Positions 1 to 7,379 of a stretch of DNA of 17,065 nucleotides are shown piece after piece (position 1 is the stretch's first letter; each line of letters begins with the position of its first letter). A model generated the notes under the pieces. It did not search any database, had not been told where the DNA came from, and saw only the letters and a program-made list of their open reading frames with translations. The translations under genes and the position numbers were made by a program. The DNA is from Deltaproteobacteria bacterium. GTDB lineage: Bacteria > Desulfobacterota > Dissulfuribacteria > Dissulfuribacterales > UBA3076. The stretch lies in NCBI GenBank assembly GCA_027004315.1, contig JALTHV010000375.1:1-17065 (forward strand). Direction: 5' to 3'.

Positions 1-103
1 TTTCAGGAGCATCGCTTGATGCACAAGATCAGGGCACTCTGCCCATTAATCCGCACTGAAACCCTGAAAAAAGCTACCGCTGGCCGGAGACGCGAACGGT
101 TAC
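1..103. repeat. Stem-loop repeat, copy 1 (truncated by window start)
   Basis: This is the right-hand part of a long hairpin element that recurs at 10058-10223 and 12082-12216. Only the last six bases of the left arm (TTTCAG, 1-6) are inside the window. The right arm runs 56-87 and begins CTGAAACCC and ends GCTGGCCGG. The loop carries the block TGATGCACAAGATCAGGG that all three copies share. Relative to the other copies it has a 2-base insertion after GAGCA. An outer arm GCGAACGGTTAC follows at 92-103. It abuts a transposon-like end at 109-126. Confidence 0.85.
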
Positions 104-108
104 GCCAG

Positions 109-126
109 AACTTATTGAGAAGTTAC
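109..126. mobile_element. Terminus of a small transposon-like element
   Basis: The 18 bases AACTTATTGAGAAGTTAC match, in inverted orientation, the left ends of the elements at 10256 and 10590. The match extends inward to the CCAG at 105-108, as in CCAGAACTT. The rest of the element lies before the window start, so its partner end and target duplication cannot be seen. The end lies 11 bp from the acpS stop codon, so the insertion sits just downstream of that gene. The stem-loop repeat copy 1 directly touches it. Confidence 0.6.
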
Positions 127-137
127 GGAATTTCTGC

Positions 138-515
138 CTAGTCACTCATTATAACTACAGCAGTGGCATATTCTCCTTCATGGGAGAGACTTACATGCCA
201 GGAGTTGGCCCCCAGGGCCTTGGCCCTCTCCAGAGCAGGGCCGGAGAGGTGCAATATGGGCCTTCCTGAAGGCTCATGGGTAATGGCCATTTGACGCCAG
301 GCCACCCCGGATCTCATGCCTGTGCCCAGGGCCTTGGAGCAGGCCTCTTTGGCCGCAAAACGAATGGCCAAGGTCTGAGCCGGCCTTTTATGTCTCAGAC
401 AGTAGCTAAGCTCTTCATGGGTAAACACCTTAGATAAAAATCTTTCCCCCCAACGATCAAGGGCCCTTTCTATCCTGGGGATGTGAACAAGGTCTATTCC
501 GAGGCCAAGGACCAT
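138..515 (-). CDS. acpS: Holo-[acyl-carrier-protein] synthase
   Basis: AcpS transfers 4'-phosphopantetheine from CoA to a serine of apo-ACP, which activates ACP for fatty acid synthesis. The 125-residue length is normal for the family. The N-terminal motif GIDLVHIPRIE (residues 6-16) supplies the metal-binding Asp8, and RFAAKEACSKALGTG (52-66) supplies Glu57. The C-terminal VSLSHEGEYATAVVI strand is also typical. The ATG lies 6 bp after the ybeY-pdxJ stop codon, and pdxJ-acpS is a common bacterial gene order. It is the last gene of the corA-phoH-ybeY/pdxJ-acpS run, and repeat DNA begins 11 bp after its stop. Confidence 0.95.
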   Translation of the reverse strand: MVLGLGIDLVHIPRIERALDRWGERFLSKVFTHEELSYCLRHKRPAQTLAIRFAAKEACSKALGTGMRSGVAWRQMAITHEPSGRPILHLSGPALERAKALGANSWHVSLSHEGEYATAVVIMSD

Positions 516-521
516 AAAAAC

Positions 522-1685
522 TCACTCTATATAGCCTTTTTTTACAAGAGAAAGCATCTCTTTCACGGCAGTCTTCATCCCAACAATAACGGCCCGCGCC
601 ATTATGGAGCGTCCTATACTGAAACCAGCTATATCACTTACTGCTGCAATCCTTGCTGTATTGCGATAGTCAAGTCCGTGACCTGCATAGACCTGCAGAT
701 CCATGTCCGCGGCCAGTCTTGCCATGGCAACTATATCTTCAAACTCTTTATTGTCTGTCGAATGGGCATCTGCATATCGCCCGGTGTAGATCTCTATGCA
801 GTCTGCCCCAGTCCGTTTTGCCGCCTCTATCTGTGCCTGTTCTGGATCAACTGAAAGGCCTACAGCTATCCCTGCATCATGCAGCCAGCTTACAGATGTG
901 GTCAGATGATCTTCAAGACCCAGTACATTCAGTTGCCCTCCAGTCTCAGATCTATCGGTAGGCTCCAATACCAGAGTTACCATGTCAGGCCCTATCTCAG
1001 ACGCAATCTTCAGCATCTCCTCTGTTGCGGCCACCTCCAGGATGAATCTGGTCTTGACAGTCTGGCTGAGTAACCTGACATCCCTGTCCTGGATATGACG
1101 ACGATCACTCCATAAGTGGACTACAATGCCATCTACACCAGCAAGTTCGGCTATTCCTGCAGCTATAACAGGATCTGGCTCTGTGGTCCCCATTGCCTCT
1201 CTGATCGCAGCTACATGGTCAAGATTGATACAGAGATCTGCCATTACCTTCTCCCTATACAAGATATCCAATAATGCCTGTTCCTTACGTGCCATACGTT
1301 CTGCTTCTGCTGGACCCAGCTCATGGTCTTCTCCGAGCAGATGGAGGAGACCATGTACTAAAAGGGCATCAAGCCTCTGCTCCAGATTCATGCCTGCATC
1401 TGCTGCTTCACGTCTGGCAGTATCTACTGATATTACTATATCGCCAAGCAAGTCAAGCCCTGATTCGGGAGAATAGGCCTCCTGTTGTCCGAATGAGATG
1501 ACATTAGTAGGATATGGCCTTTTCAACCAGACTTCATTGATATGGCTGATCTCGGCATCATCCACCAAGAGGATGCTGAGCTCTGCATCAGGCCGTCCTA
1601 TGGCCCTCAGGAGTATCCCGGCTACGCGGACAAGACGGGGTAGAGACAGAGGACCTGGGTAAGTTGAGCTGATCAGGGCTGGCAT
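522..1685 (-). CDS. ybeY/pdxJ: YbeY-PdxJ fusion: rRNA maturation endonuclease plus pyridoxine 5'-phosphate synthase-like domain
   Basis: The 387-residue frame joins two proteins that are normally separate. Residues 1-147 are YbeY, a zinc metalloprotein for 16S rRNA 3'-end maturation and ribosome quality control, with its ligand motif HGLLHLLGEDH (His111, His115, His121). Residues 148-387 match PdxJ, which condenses 1-deoxyxylulose 5-phosphate with 3-amino-2-oxopropyl phosphate to make pyridoxine 5'-phosphate. The equivalents of E. coli His45, Glu72 and His193 are kept (His190, Glu217, His336). However, Arg20 is Met165, Arg47 is Trp192, and the His after NIG near the C-terminus is Arg359. The start overlaps the end of phoH by 13 bp, as is usual for phoH-ybeY. 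A Shine-Dalgarno sequence and ATG remain at the joint (1242-1255). A sequencing frameshift at the joint is possible. Confidence 0.9.
   Translation of the reverse strand: MPALISSTYPGPLSLPRLVRVAGILLRAIGRPDAELSILLVDDAEISHINEVWLKRPYPTNVISFGQQEAYSPESGLDLLGDIVISVDTARREAADAGMNLEQRLDALLVHGLLHLLGEDHELGPAEAERMARKEQALLDILYREKVMADLCINLDHVAAIREAMGTTEPDPVIAAGIAELAGVDGIVVHLWSDRRHIQDRDVRLLSQTVKTRFILEVAATEEMLKIASEIGPDMVTLVLEPTDRSETGGQLNVLGLEDHLTTSVSWLHDAGIAVGLSVDPEQAQIEAAKRTGADCIEIYTGRYADAHSTDNKEFEDIVAMARLAADMDLQVYAGHGLDYRNTARIAAVSDIAGFSIGRSIMARAVIVGMKTAVKEMLSLVKKGYIE
1242..1255 (-). promoter_or_regulatory. Internal ribosome binding site and ATG at the pdxJ junction
   Basis: On the minus strand the joint reads GGGAGAAGGTAATG. 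GGAG stands 6 bases before an in-frame ATG (Met148 of the fusion), which is exactly where a free-standing PdxJ would begin. In the +1 frame TAA overlaps this ATG as TAATG, the usual form of a coupled stop and start. The site could therefore produce free PdxJ of 240 residues alongside the fusion. Confidence 0.6.
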
Positions 1686-2767
1686 GATACCTTTCGTGCC
1701 TTATCTCTGGAAGAGACACTCCGTCCCTTTTCCTCATAGGCCTGGATGATCTGTCGCACGAGCCTGTGCCTTACTACGTCCTGTTTAGTGAAGGTTACAA
1801 AGGCTATTCCATCTATATCCTGCAGGATTCTTCTGGCCTCGAGCAGACCTGATACCTGCTTCTCTGCAAGGTCGATCTGCGTGACGTCTCCGGTAATTAC
1901 GGCCTTTGAATCATAGCCCAGCCTGGTAAGAAACATCTTCATCTGTTCCGAGGTGGTATTTTGGGCCTCATCCAGGATAATAAAGGCATCGTTCAGGGTC
2001 CTGCCCCGCATGAAGGCAAGGGGGGCGATCTCTATGACCCCACGGTCTAAGAGCCGCGAGACCTTTTCAAAAGACATCATGTCATATAGGGCATCATAGA
2101 GTGGTCTCAGATAGGGATTAACCTTTTCTGCAAGATCGCCTGGCAGGAAGCCAAGCTTTTCCCCTGCCTCAACGGCTGGCCTGACCAATATAATCCTGGC
2201 CACCTCTTCCTTGACCAAGGCAGAAACGGCCATGGCCATAGCAAGGTAGGTCTTGCCAGTCCCCGCAGGACCAATGCCAAAGGCTATGTCATGGGTCCTT
2301 ATGGCCTCAACATAGAGCTTCTGGGCCAGGCTCTTTGGCGCAATATGTCCCCTCCCCGGATTTATACACAGCCTATCGAGAAATACGTCTCTGAGGTGTA
2401 TCCCCGGATCTGAGCTAAGGATACGAACGGCAAACTCCACGTCATTTGGGTGGAGAAGATAGCCCTCTTTTAACAGATCATAGAGTTGGGAGCATGTGCT
2501 GTCCGCAAGGTCCACATCTATCGGATCTCCGGTGATGTTGATCTGATTTCCTCTGACATGGATAGTGACTTTAAGGAGATCTTCGATGAGTTTGAGATTT
2601 CCCCCCCGCTCTCCATAAAGGCTTAATGCCAGAGAATTATCAGGAAAGGTCCTTTGCTGTGGTCGATGGGGGATTTTTTGTAAAGTTCTTTTTGGCAACG
2701 AGTTTCCGGCTACCTCCTGTTTATGTCTTGACTCTGGGGATAATTGAGGACCTAAAGGCCTCCTCAA
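1673..2767 (-). CDS. phoH: PhoH-family ATPase (YbeZ type)
   Basis: This cytoplasmic P-loop ATPase of the PhoH/YbeZ family is thought to act with YbeY in RNA metabolism. Counting from TTG 2767, the Walker A motif GPAGTGKT is at residues 166-173, followed by the family blocks VRPAVEAGEKLGFLPGD, PLAFMRGRTLNDAFIILDEAQN (Walker B) and ITGDVTQIDL. The N-terminal FPDNSLALSLYGE...NLKLIE segment is the usual start of the conserved region. The start codon is uncertain. TTG 2767 overlaps the corA stop but has no clear ribosome binding site. TTG 2698 lies 14 bases after an AGGAGG at 2713-2718. No ATG precedes the conserved domain. The end overlaps ybeY by 13 bp. Confidence 0.93.
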   Translation of the reverse strand: MRRPLGPQLSPESRHKQEVAGNSLPKRTLQKIPHRPQQRTFPDNSLALSLYGERGGNLKLIEDLLKVTIHVRGNQINITGDPIDVDLADSTCSQLYDLLKEGYLLHPNDVEFAVRILSSDPGIHLRDVFLDRLCINPGRGHIAPKSLAQKLYVEAIRTHDIAFGIGPAGTGKTYLAMAMAVSALVKEEVARIILVRPAVEAGEKLGFLPGDLAEKVNPYLRPLYDALYDMMSFEKVSRLLDRGVIEIAPLAFMRGRTLNDAFIILDEAQNTTSEQMKMFLTRLGYDSKAVITGDVTQIDLAEKQVSGLLEARRILQDIDGIAFVTFTKQDVVRHRLVRQIIQAYEEKGRSVSSRDKARKVSCQP

Positions 2768-3696
2768 AACATCTTCTTTTTGATAAAGATATAGACTACC
2801 AAACCGGACAATACAAAGGACACCCCCATTATTACGGCAAAGATATAGGGAGAATTTTGATAAGGAATAGAGACGTTCATGCCATAGATGCCAGTGATAA
2901 GGGTAGGCAACATAAGGACTATGGTTACAGCGGTCAAGAACTTCATTACTATATTAAGATTGTTTGAGATTACAGATGCATATGCATCCATCATCCCGCT
3001 CAAGATGTCACTGAAGATCTTGGCCATCTCTATGGCCTGCTGGTTTTCGATCTGGGCATCTTCAAGGATATCTTCATTTTTTTCATCTATCGGTAGATAT
3101 CTACCACTCTGAAGCCGGGCTATGACCAGATCATTGGCCCTAAGGGCGGTATTGAAGTAGACCAGGCTCTTTTCGATTTCTAAGAGCTTTATCAGCTCTC
3201 TATTACGGACTGACCGGTGGAGTTCTGCCTCATATTCAGTTATCAATCTATCTATGAGCCGAAGATCCTTCAGATAGGCACTTGCTATTCTGAGAAAAAG
3301 GCTAAATACAAACCGGACGCGGTCTTCAAGCAGACGTTTGGCATTTCTTGACTCCATAAACCCTTCAAAGATCTGGGTCTCCCTGAGGCAAATCGTTATA
3401 ACCGCATGGTCTGTAACGATAATACCCAATGGAATAGTCTCATAACGGACCTTATTAGCATTATAGCGTGGATCCGGAATCTTTATGGTAATCAAAAAAT
3501 GGTCTTCATCCCGTTCTATCCGCGAGGTCTCCTCTTCATCAAGTGGATAATGCAAAAACTCTGAAAGAATTCCTAATTCCCTCTGGACCCTCTCCAGTTC
3601 CTGAGGCGTAGGCGCCACCAGATTTATCCAGGTGCCTTCTTTGATATCAGAGCAAGGCTCTATTCCCCTGTCACTTGGCCGAAAGATAGTAAGCAC
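2764..3696 (-). CDS. corA: CorA-type divalent cation (Mg2+/Co2+) transporter
   Basis: This is an inner-membrane channel of the CorA/MIT family, 310 residues long. The large cytoplasmic N-terminal domain is followed by the long stalk helix and two C-terminal membrane segments (about residues 250-272 and 285-305). The signature GMN lies between them (TGIYGMNVSIPYQ), and the C-terminal tail is basic (IKKKMF). The start is GTG with AAGG 8 bases upstream. The stop overlaps the alternative TTG start of phoH, so the gene probably heads the operon. No convincing promoter was found in the 70 bp upstream before a repeat begins at 3769. Transport of Co2+ would suit the B12 genes elsewhere in the window, but substrate cannot be read from sequence. 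Confidence 0.92.
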   Translation of the reverse strand: MLTIFRPSDRGIEPCSDIKEGTWINLVAPTPQELERVQRELGILSEFLHYPLDEEETSRIERDEDHFLITIKIPDPRYNANKVRYETIPLGIIVTDHAVITICLRETQIFEGFMESRNAKRLLEDRVRFVFSLFLRIASAYLKDLRLIDRLITEYEAELHRSVRNRELIKLLEIEKSLVYFNTALRANDLVIARLQSGRYLPIDEKNEDILEDAQIENQQAIEMAKIFSDILSGMMDAYASVISNNLNIVMKFLTAVTIVLMLPTLITGIYGMNVSIPYQNSPYIFAVIMGVSFVLSGLVVYIFIKKKMF

Positions 3697-3768
3697 TGGT
3701 ATAACCTTCGTACCCGTACGAGTTCAGAGTTTACCTTGTTAAATCTTCCAAAGAGAAGCCATAACTTT

Positions 3769-3929
3769 GTAAGTTCTCAATAAATCAAGCTACGATGTCT
3801 GGATTCCTGTCTTCGCAGAATGGACATTTGGATTACCTATCTGCCAGTACCCGATCACGGGGTGCTTCTTATGGAAACGATTTGCGTTAGCCCTATAGTT
3901 TTCTTGGTTTTTGCAGCATTGGAAACCCT
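3769..3929. mobile_element. Decayed relative of the small transposon-like element family
   Basis: It starts with GTAAGTTCTCAATAA, the same end as the element at 10256. From 3860 to 3929 it matches the reverse complement of 10396-10465 at about 68 of 70 positions (segment from GGGTGCTTC to GGAAACCCT), and bases 10671-10708 match the same block. About 50 bases (CTGGATTCCTGTCTTCGCAG and onward) separate the end from the shared core, where the intact element has none. No second end is visible before the helicase gene begins, so it is truncated or worn. It fills most of the 303-bp gap between corA and the helicase gene. I see no gene or terminator there. Confidence 0.7.
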
Positions 3930-3999
3930 CTTATCTTACCAACTGCCTTTTACCAACAGATACAGGGGCAGTCAAGCAATTCTTAAGGATCAAACACAA

Positions 4000-6900
4000 T
4001 TACGAAAAAAGGATCTCCACATCTTCTTTAGATAACTTCCGGAGCATATCTTGTCCACCACTCAAGATGGCACTGACCACTTCCTGTTTTTTCCCCTGCA
4101 GGGCAAGGATCTTTTCTTCTACAGTCCCTTCGGTTATAAAGCGGTAAGTAAATACCTTCTTATCCTGCCCGATACGGTGGGTACGATCAATGGCCTGGAG
4201 CTCTACTGCCGGGTTCCACCACGGGTCCACTATAAATACATAGTCCGCTGCCGTCAGATTGAGACCCAGGCCACCGGCCTTAAGGCTGATGAGGAAGAGC
4301 TTTATATCTCTGTCCTCCTGAAAACGGTGTACCTTGTCTTCACGCCTGGCCCGTGGAGTCCTTCCGTCCAGGTATTCGTATGCTATGCCGGCATCATCTA
4401 TGGCATTGCGGATCAAGGCCAGCATCTTGGTAAATTGAGAAAAGACCAGGGCCTTGTGCCCGTTGGAAAGGGACTTCTCTATCAAGGCCATGATCTCTTC
4501 CAGCTTGCCGGATCTCGCATTGTCCTCTCCAATAAGGGCAGGGTGATTCGCTGCCTGGCGCAGCCTGAGGAGTCCCTCCAGCACCTTTATGCGGCTTCTG
4601 TTGATGCCCCATCGCTCTACGCTCGCCAGTACTGAGGCACGATAGTGGTCCCTTACCTGAGAATAGATCTTGGCCTGCCTGTCTGTCATAGGGCAAAAGA
4701 TAACATGCTCTGTCTTTTCCAGGATCTCTTTGGCCACGGCCTCTTTACTACGTCTGAGGATAAACGCCCTTACCATCTGCTTGAGCAGATCCAGGGCCGC
4801 TTTATCTCCCTGTGCTATGGGCCTTGCAAATTTCCTCTCAAAGGCCGCCCTGGGACCTAGGATCCCTGGATTCAGAAATTCCATCTGGGACCAGAGTTCT
4901 CCCGCGTGGTTCTCAAGCGGCGTGCCTGTGAGGCAGAGCCTGTGCCTGGCCTTGAGCAGACGCACTGTCTTGGATATCTGCGAATCGGAGTTCTTGATCA
5001 CCTGGCTCTCGTCCAGTATGACGTAGTTGAACTGGAGGTCTTTGAGGACCTCTATATCACGTCTCAGCAGGCCATAGGTAGTGAGCACCAGGTCTTTCTG
5101 GTCCATATCTTTGATGAGGTCTAAACGGCCATTTCCAGTATAGGCCAATATCTTCATTCCAGGGACAAAGCGCATTGCCTCTGACTGCCAATTGAATAGG
5201 ATGGATGTCGGGGCCACTACCAGAGATGGTCTATTTCCTCTTTCCAGCTCTCCAGCAAGCCATGCCAGGACCTGCACTGTCTTGCCAAGTCCCATGTCAT
5301 CAGCAAGTATACCCCCAAAGTCAAACCTCTTTAAAAAGGCAAACCAGCCCAGGGTATCTTCCTGGTAGGGTCGAAGGACACCCTTAAATGCAGGAGAGAC
5401 CCGGACTTTCTTGATCCCTGAGAAACTGTTCAGCGCCTCTTTTATCTCAAGGAAACGGCTATCAACAGACTCAACCTCGTTTTCTTCAAGCAGGCTGTCC
5501 AGGACCAGTGCATGGACAGACGAAAATCTGAGTGCCTTACCGTGAGAATTTTTCTGCCCTGCAATACCGAGTTCAAGGACCGGGAGGTTACGGGAAAGCC
5601 ATTCCTCAGGGAGTAGGCCTGTAGTCCCATCACCAAGCCTTACTGTCTTTTCTCCCCTCAGAAATGCCCTGATGACCTTTGGGAGTGGGACTACCTGATC
5701 ACCAAAGGAGACCCCTCCATCCAGATCAAACCAGTCTATACCAGAAGAGATGCTCAGTCTGGAGACATGACCCCCCTTAAATGCCTTTCTGTCCAGCCCC
5801 TCGATCCCCCATCCCTCTCCTGCCAGATCTGACAAGGCCTTGGCTGCCCCCTTAATATCCCTTTGAAATATATGGTCTTCTTGTTGGAATCCCATGGCAG
5901 ACAGCCCTGACAGGATCTCAGATTCAGCCTCTCTCTGCCGGATTATACGTATCCAGTTTTCTGTATCCAGTATAGAGGTCCTGGGATCATCCCAGTCTGC
6001 CTCAAGACCTCCATAGTCCATAAGGACCTTGGCCTTCAAGCAACCTTCTCCGAGCTCTACAATGAGCAGTGGCCTTGGAGTCAAGTCCTCTACGACCTTG
6101 GGGCCTATCCCTTCTGGCATCTGTGTCTTCAGATTGCCTGGGAGGGACTCTGTATGGACCAAGAGTTCACGTACATCTTTTTGGGATATTTCCATCTCCT
6201 CTGATTTCAATAGAGCCTCTATCCAAGAAAGGCTGGGACCTGGCAACTCGAGCAGAGACCCATCCCAGATAAAGAGCACTGGCGAGGTATGAAAAAATAT
6301 GGGTATATCCCTGAGGGATACGCCCTTGCCATCTTGGCCCAACCGCAAAATAGGGACTACCTTGAAGCCCCCTTCCTCGTCTTTGCCCTTTTTCACTACT
6401 GTCAATTCCAGCGTTGCCTCAGAGGCACCCTTACGGAGTGGATCTGCCAGAAGCCCCTTGACCGAGTGAAAGACCCTACAGCGTCCTGTCTCTGCCAATA
6501 GAGGGAGGATGAGTTCAAGATCCATAGATCTCAAGACAAGACCTGTAAGGTCCTGGTGGGTCGGCTGATAGAAAGGGGAATAAAACCTCCCCTTCTTCCT
6601 ATAGACGCTGTCCAGCATGGCAATTATGGCCCGATCCACCTTGGGAAGACCGCGGTGCTCTATGGTAGATGCCTGAATCCCTCGCTCTCTTCCGAATGTG
6701 CCATCTTTTTTGAGATACCTCTCGATGGCAGATATCTTTGAGTATAATGGGCTGACACTTAGCTCATAGCATAGGACAAATTGGCCCGGGCCATCTGACC
6801 ATGGAGGGACCACCAGGTCCCCTTTCCAGAGATCATCTCTAAACAGTGCTCGCCAATCTGTCTTTTTTGCTGCCTGAGTCCCTTCCAACTCCTTTGCTCC

Positions 6901-7236
6901 AGACAGATCCGATGTCTCTCTGGCCAGGGCCCTGTCTGCCTCCACTATTGCTGCCCACAGATGCTTACAGGGATAGCCCTGTTTAAAGAAAGGACAGGTG
7001 CAAGAGATAAAGATTTTATTGTCCTCAGAGGCCTTCTTAAGCACTGAAACACTATAGGACCTCGATCCCCGGACTGTGGCCAGAATCTTTTCATGAGAGA
7101 CCTCATTGAGCCTCACCCTTCCCCAATTTGCATAGCGCCTCCCACGTTGGCGTATAACGGGGAGAAACGAAGATTTAAATTGATCCTCCCAAGAATACGG
7201 CCGCCTTTTTCTTTTTTTACTGGCAATTCGTTCCAT
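4000..7236 (-). CDS. SWIM zinc finger plus SNF2-family DEAD/DEAH helicase
   Basis: This 1078-residue protein is a bacterial SNF2/Swi2 ATPase, a DNA translocase class that remodels protein-DNA or polymerase complexes. A basic N-terminus (KKRKRR at 7-12) precedes a SWIM zinc finger with Cys79, Cys81, Cys90 and His92. A long bacterial SNF2-associated region follows. The ATPase core has Walker A DDMGLGKT (646-653), the DEAH-box variant DESQ (742-745), motif III LTGTPLEN, and the C-terminal motifs GGLGLNLTAADYV and DRTHRIGQ (1017-1024). All key motifs are intact. The gene is alone on its strand, 143 bp from mnmA. The exact substrate is unknown. Its neighbours do not suggest a phage-defence island, so a general chromosome or transcription role is as likely as defence. 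Confidence 0.93.
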   Translation of the reverse strand: MERIASKKRKRRPYSWEDQFKSSFLPVIRQRGRRYANWGRVRLNEVSHEKILATVRGSRSYSVSVLKKASEDNKIFISCTCPFFKQGYPCKHLWAAIVEADRALARETSDLSGAKELEGTQAAKKTDWRALFRDDLWKGDLVVPPWSDGPGQFVLCYELSVSPLYSKISAIERYLKKDGTFGRERGIQASTIEHRGLPKVDRAIIAMLDSVYRKKGRFYSPFYQPTHQDLTGLVLRSMDLELILPLLAETGRCRVFHSVKGLLADPLRKGASEATLELTVVKKGKDEEGGFKVVPILRLGQDGKGVSLRDIPIFFHTSPVLFIWDGSLLELPGPSLSWIEALLKSEEMEISQKDVRELLVHTESLPGNLKTQMPEGIGPKVVEDLTPRPLLIVELGEGCLKAKVLMDYGGLEADWDDPRTSILDTENWIRIIRQREAESEILSGLSAMGFQQEDHIFQRDIKGAAKALSDLAGEGWGIEGLDRKAFKGGHVSRLSISSGIDWFDLDGGVSFGDQVVPLPKVIRAFLRGEKTVRLGDGTTGLLPEEWLSRNLPVLELGIAGQKNSHGKALRFSSVHALVLDSLLEENEVESVDSRFLEIKEALNSFSGIKKVRVSPAFKGVLRPYQEDTLGWFAFLKRFDFGGILADDMGLGKTVQVLAWLAGELERGNRPSLVVAPTSILFNWQSEAMRFVPGMKILAYTGNGRLDLIKDMDQKDLVLTTYGLLRRDIEVLKDLQFNYVILDESQVIKNSDSQISKTVRLLKARHRLCLTGTPLENHAGELWSQMEFLNPGILGPRAAFERKFARPIAQGDKAALDLLKQMVRAFILRRSKEAVAKEILEKTEHVIFCPMTDRQAKIYSQVRDHYRASVLASVERWGINRSRIKVLEGLLRLRQAANHPALIGEDNARSGKLEEIMALIEKSLSNGHKALVFSQFTKMLALIRNAIDDAGIAYEYLDGRTPRARREDKVHRFQEDRDIKLFLISLKAGGLGLNLTAADYVFIVDPWWNPAVELQAIDRTHRIGQDKKVFTYRFITEGTVEEKILALQGKKQEVVSAILSGGQDMLRKLSKEDVEILFS

Positions 7237-7281
7237 ATCCGGTCACCATGCAAAAGGTAGTGGCAGACCAGTATGTCTGCC

Positions 7282-7307
7282 CTGAATTAATTCAGTTACT
7301 AATTATA
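7282..7307 (-). promoter_or_regulatory. Candidate helicase promoter (-10) with adjacent 14-bp palindrome
   Basis: On the minus strand a perfect TATAAT (7302-7307) lies about 65 bases before the helicase ATG. No good -35 box stands at the right distance. Immediately downstream, at the expected transcription start, is the perfect palindrome CTGAATTAATTCAG (7282-7295). This is followed by a 7-bp stem, GGCAGAC/GTCTGCC (7262-7281). The palindrome has the size and place of a repressor site, but no regulator is evident. Confidence 0.4.
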
Positions 7308-7379
7308 CACTGTTTTTATGAATAAAGCAGTCAGTTCAGACCTTCATGGCGAGGATTTCTCATCCCTGGAAATGAAAAA

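Noticed and set aside
3761..4041. Target duplication for the 3769 element (ATAACTT at 3761 and 4032)
   Set aside because: The second ATAACTT lies inside the helicase gene and is not next to any element end, so the match is probably chance.
4051..4635. Plus-strand 194-codon frame opposite the helicase gene
   Set aside because: It is antisense to the conserved SNF2 motifs, and its translation shows no domain, so it is a shadow.
4000..7236. SNF2 helicase as part of a defence island
   Set aside because: SNF2 helicases occur in several defence systems, but the neighbours here are housekeeping genes with no nuclease, methylase or other partner.
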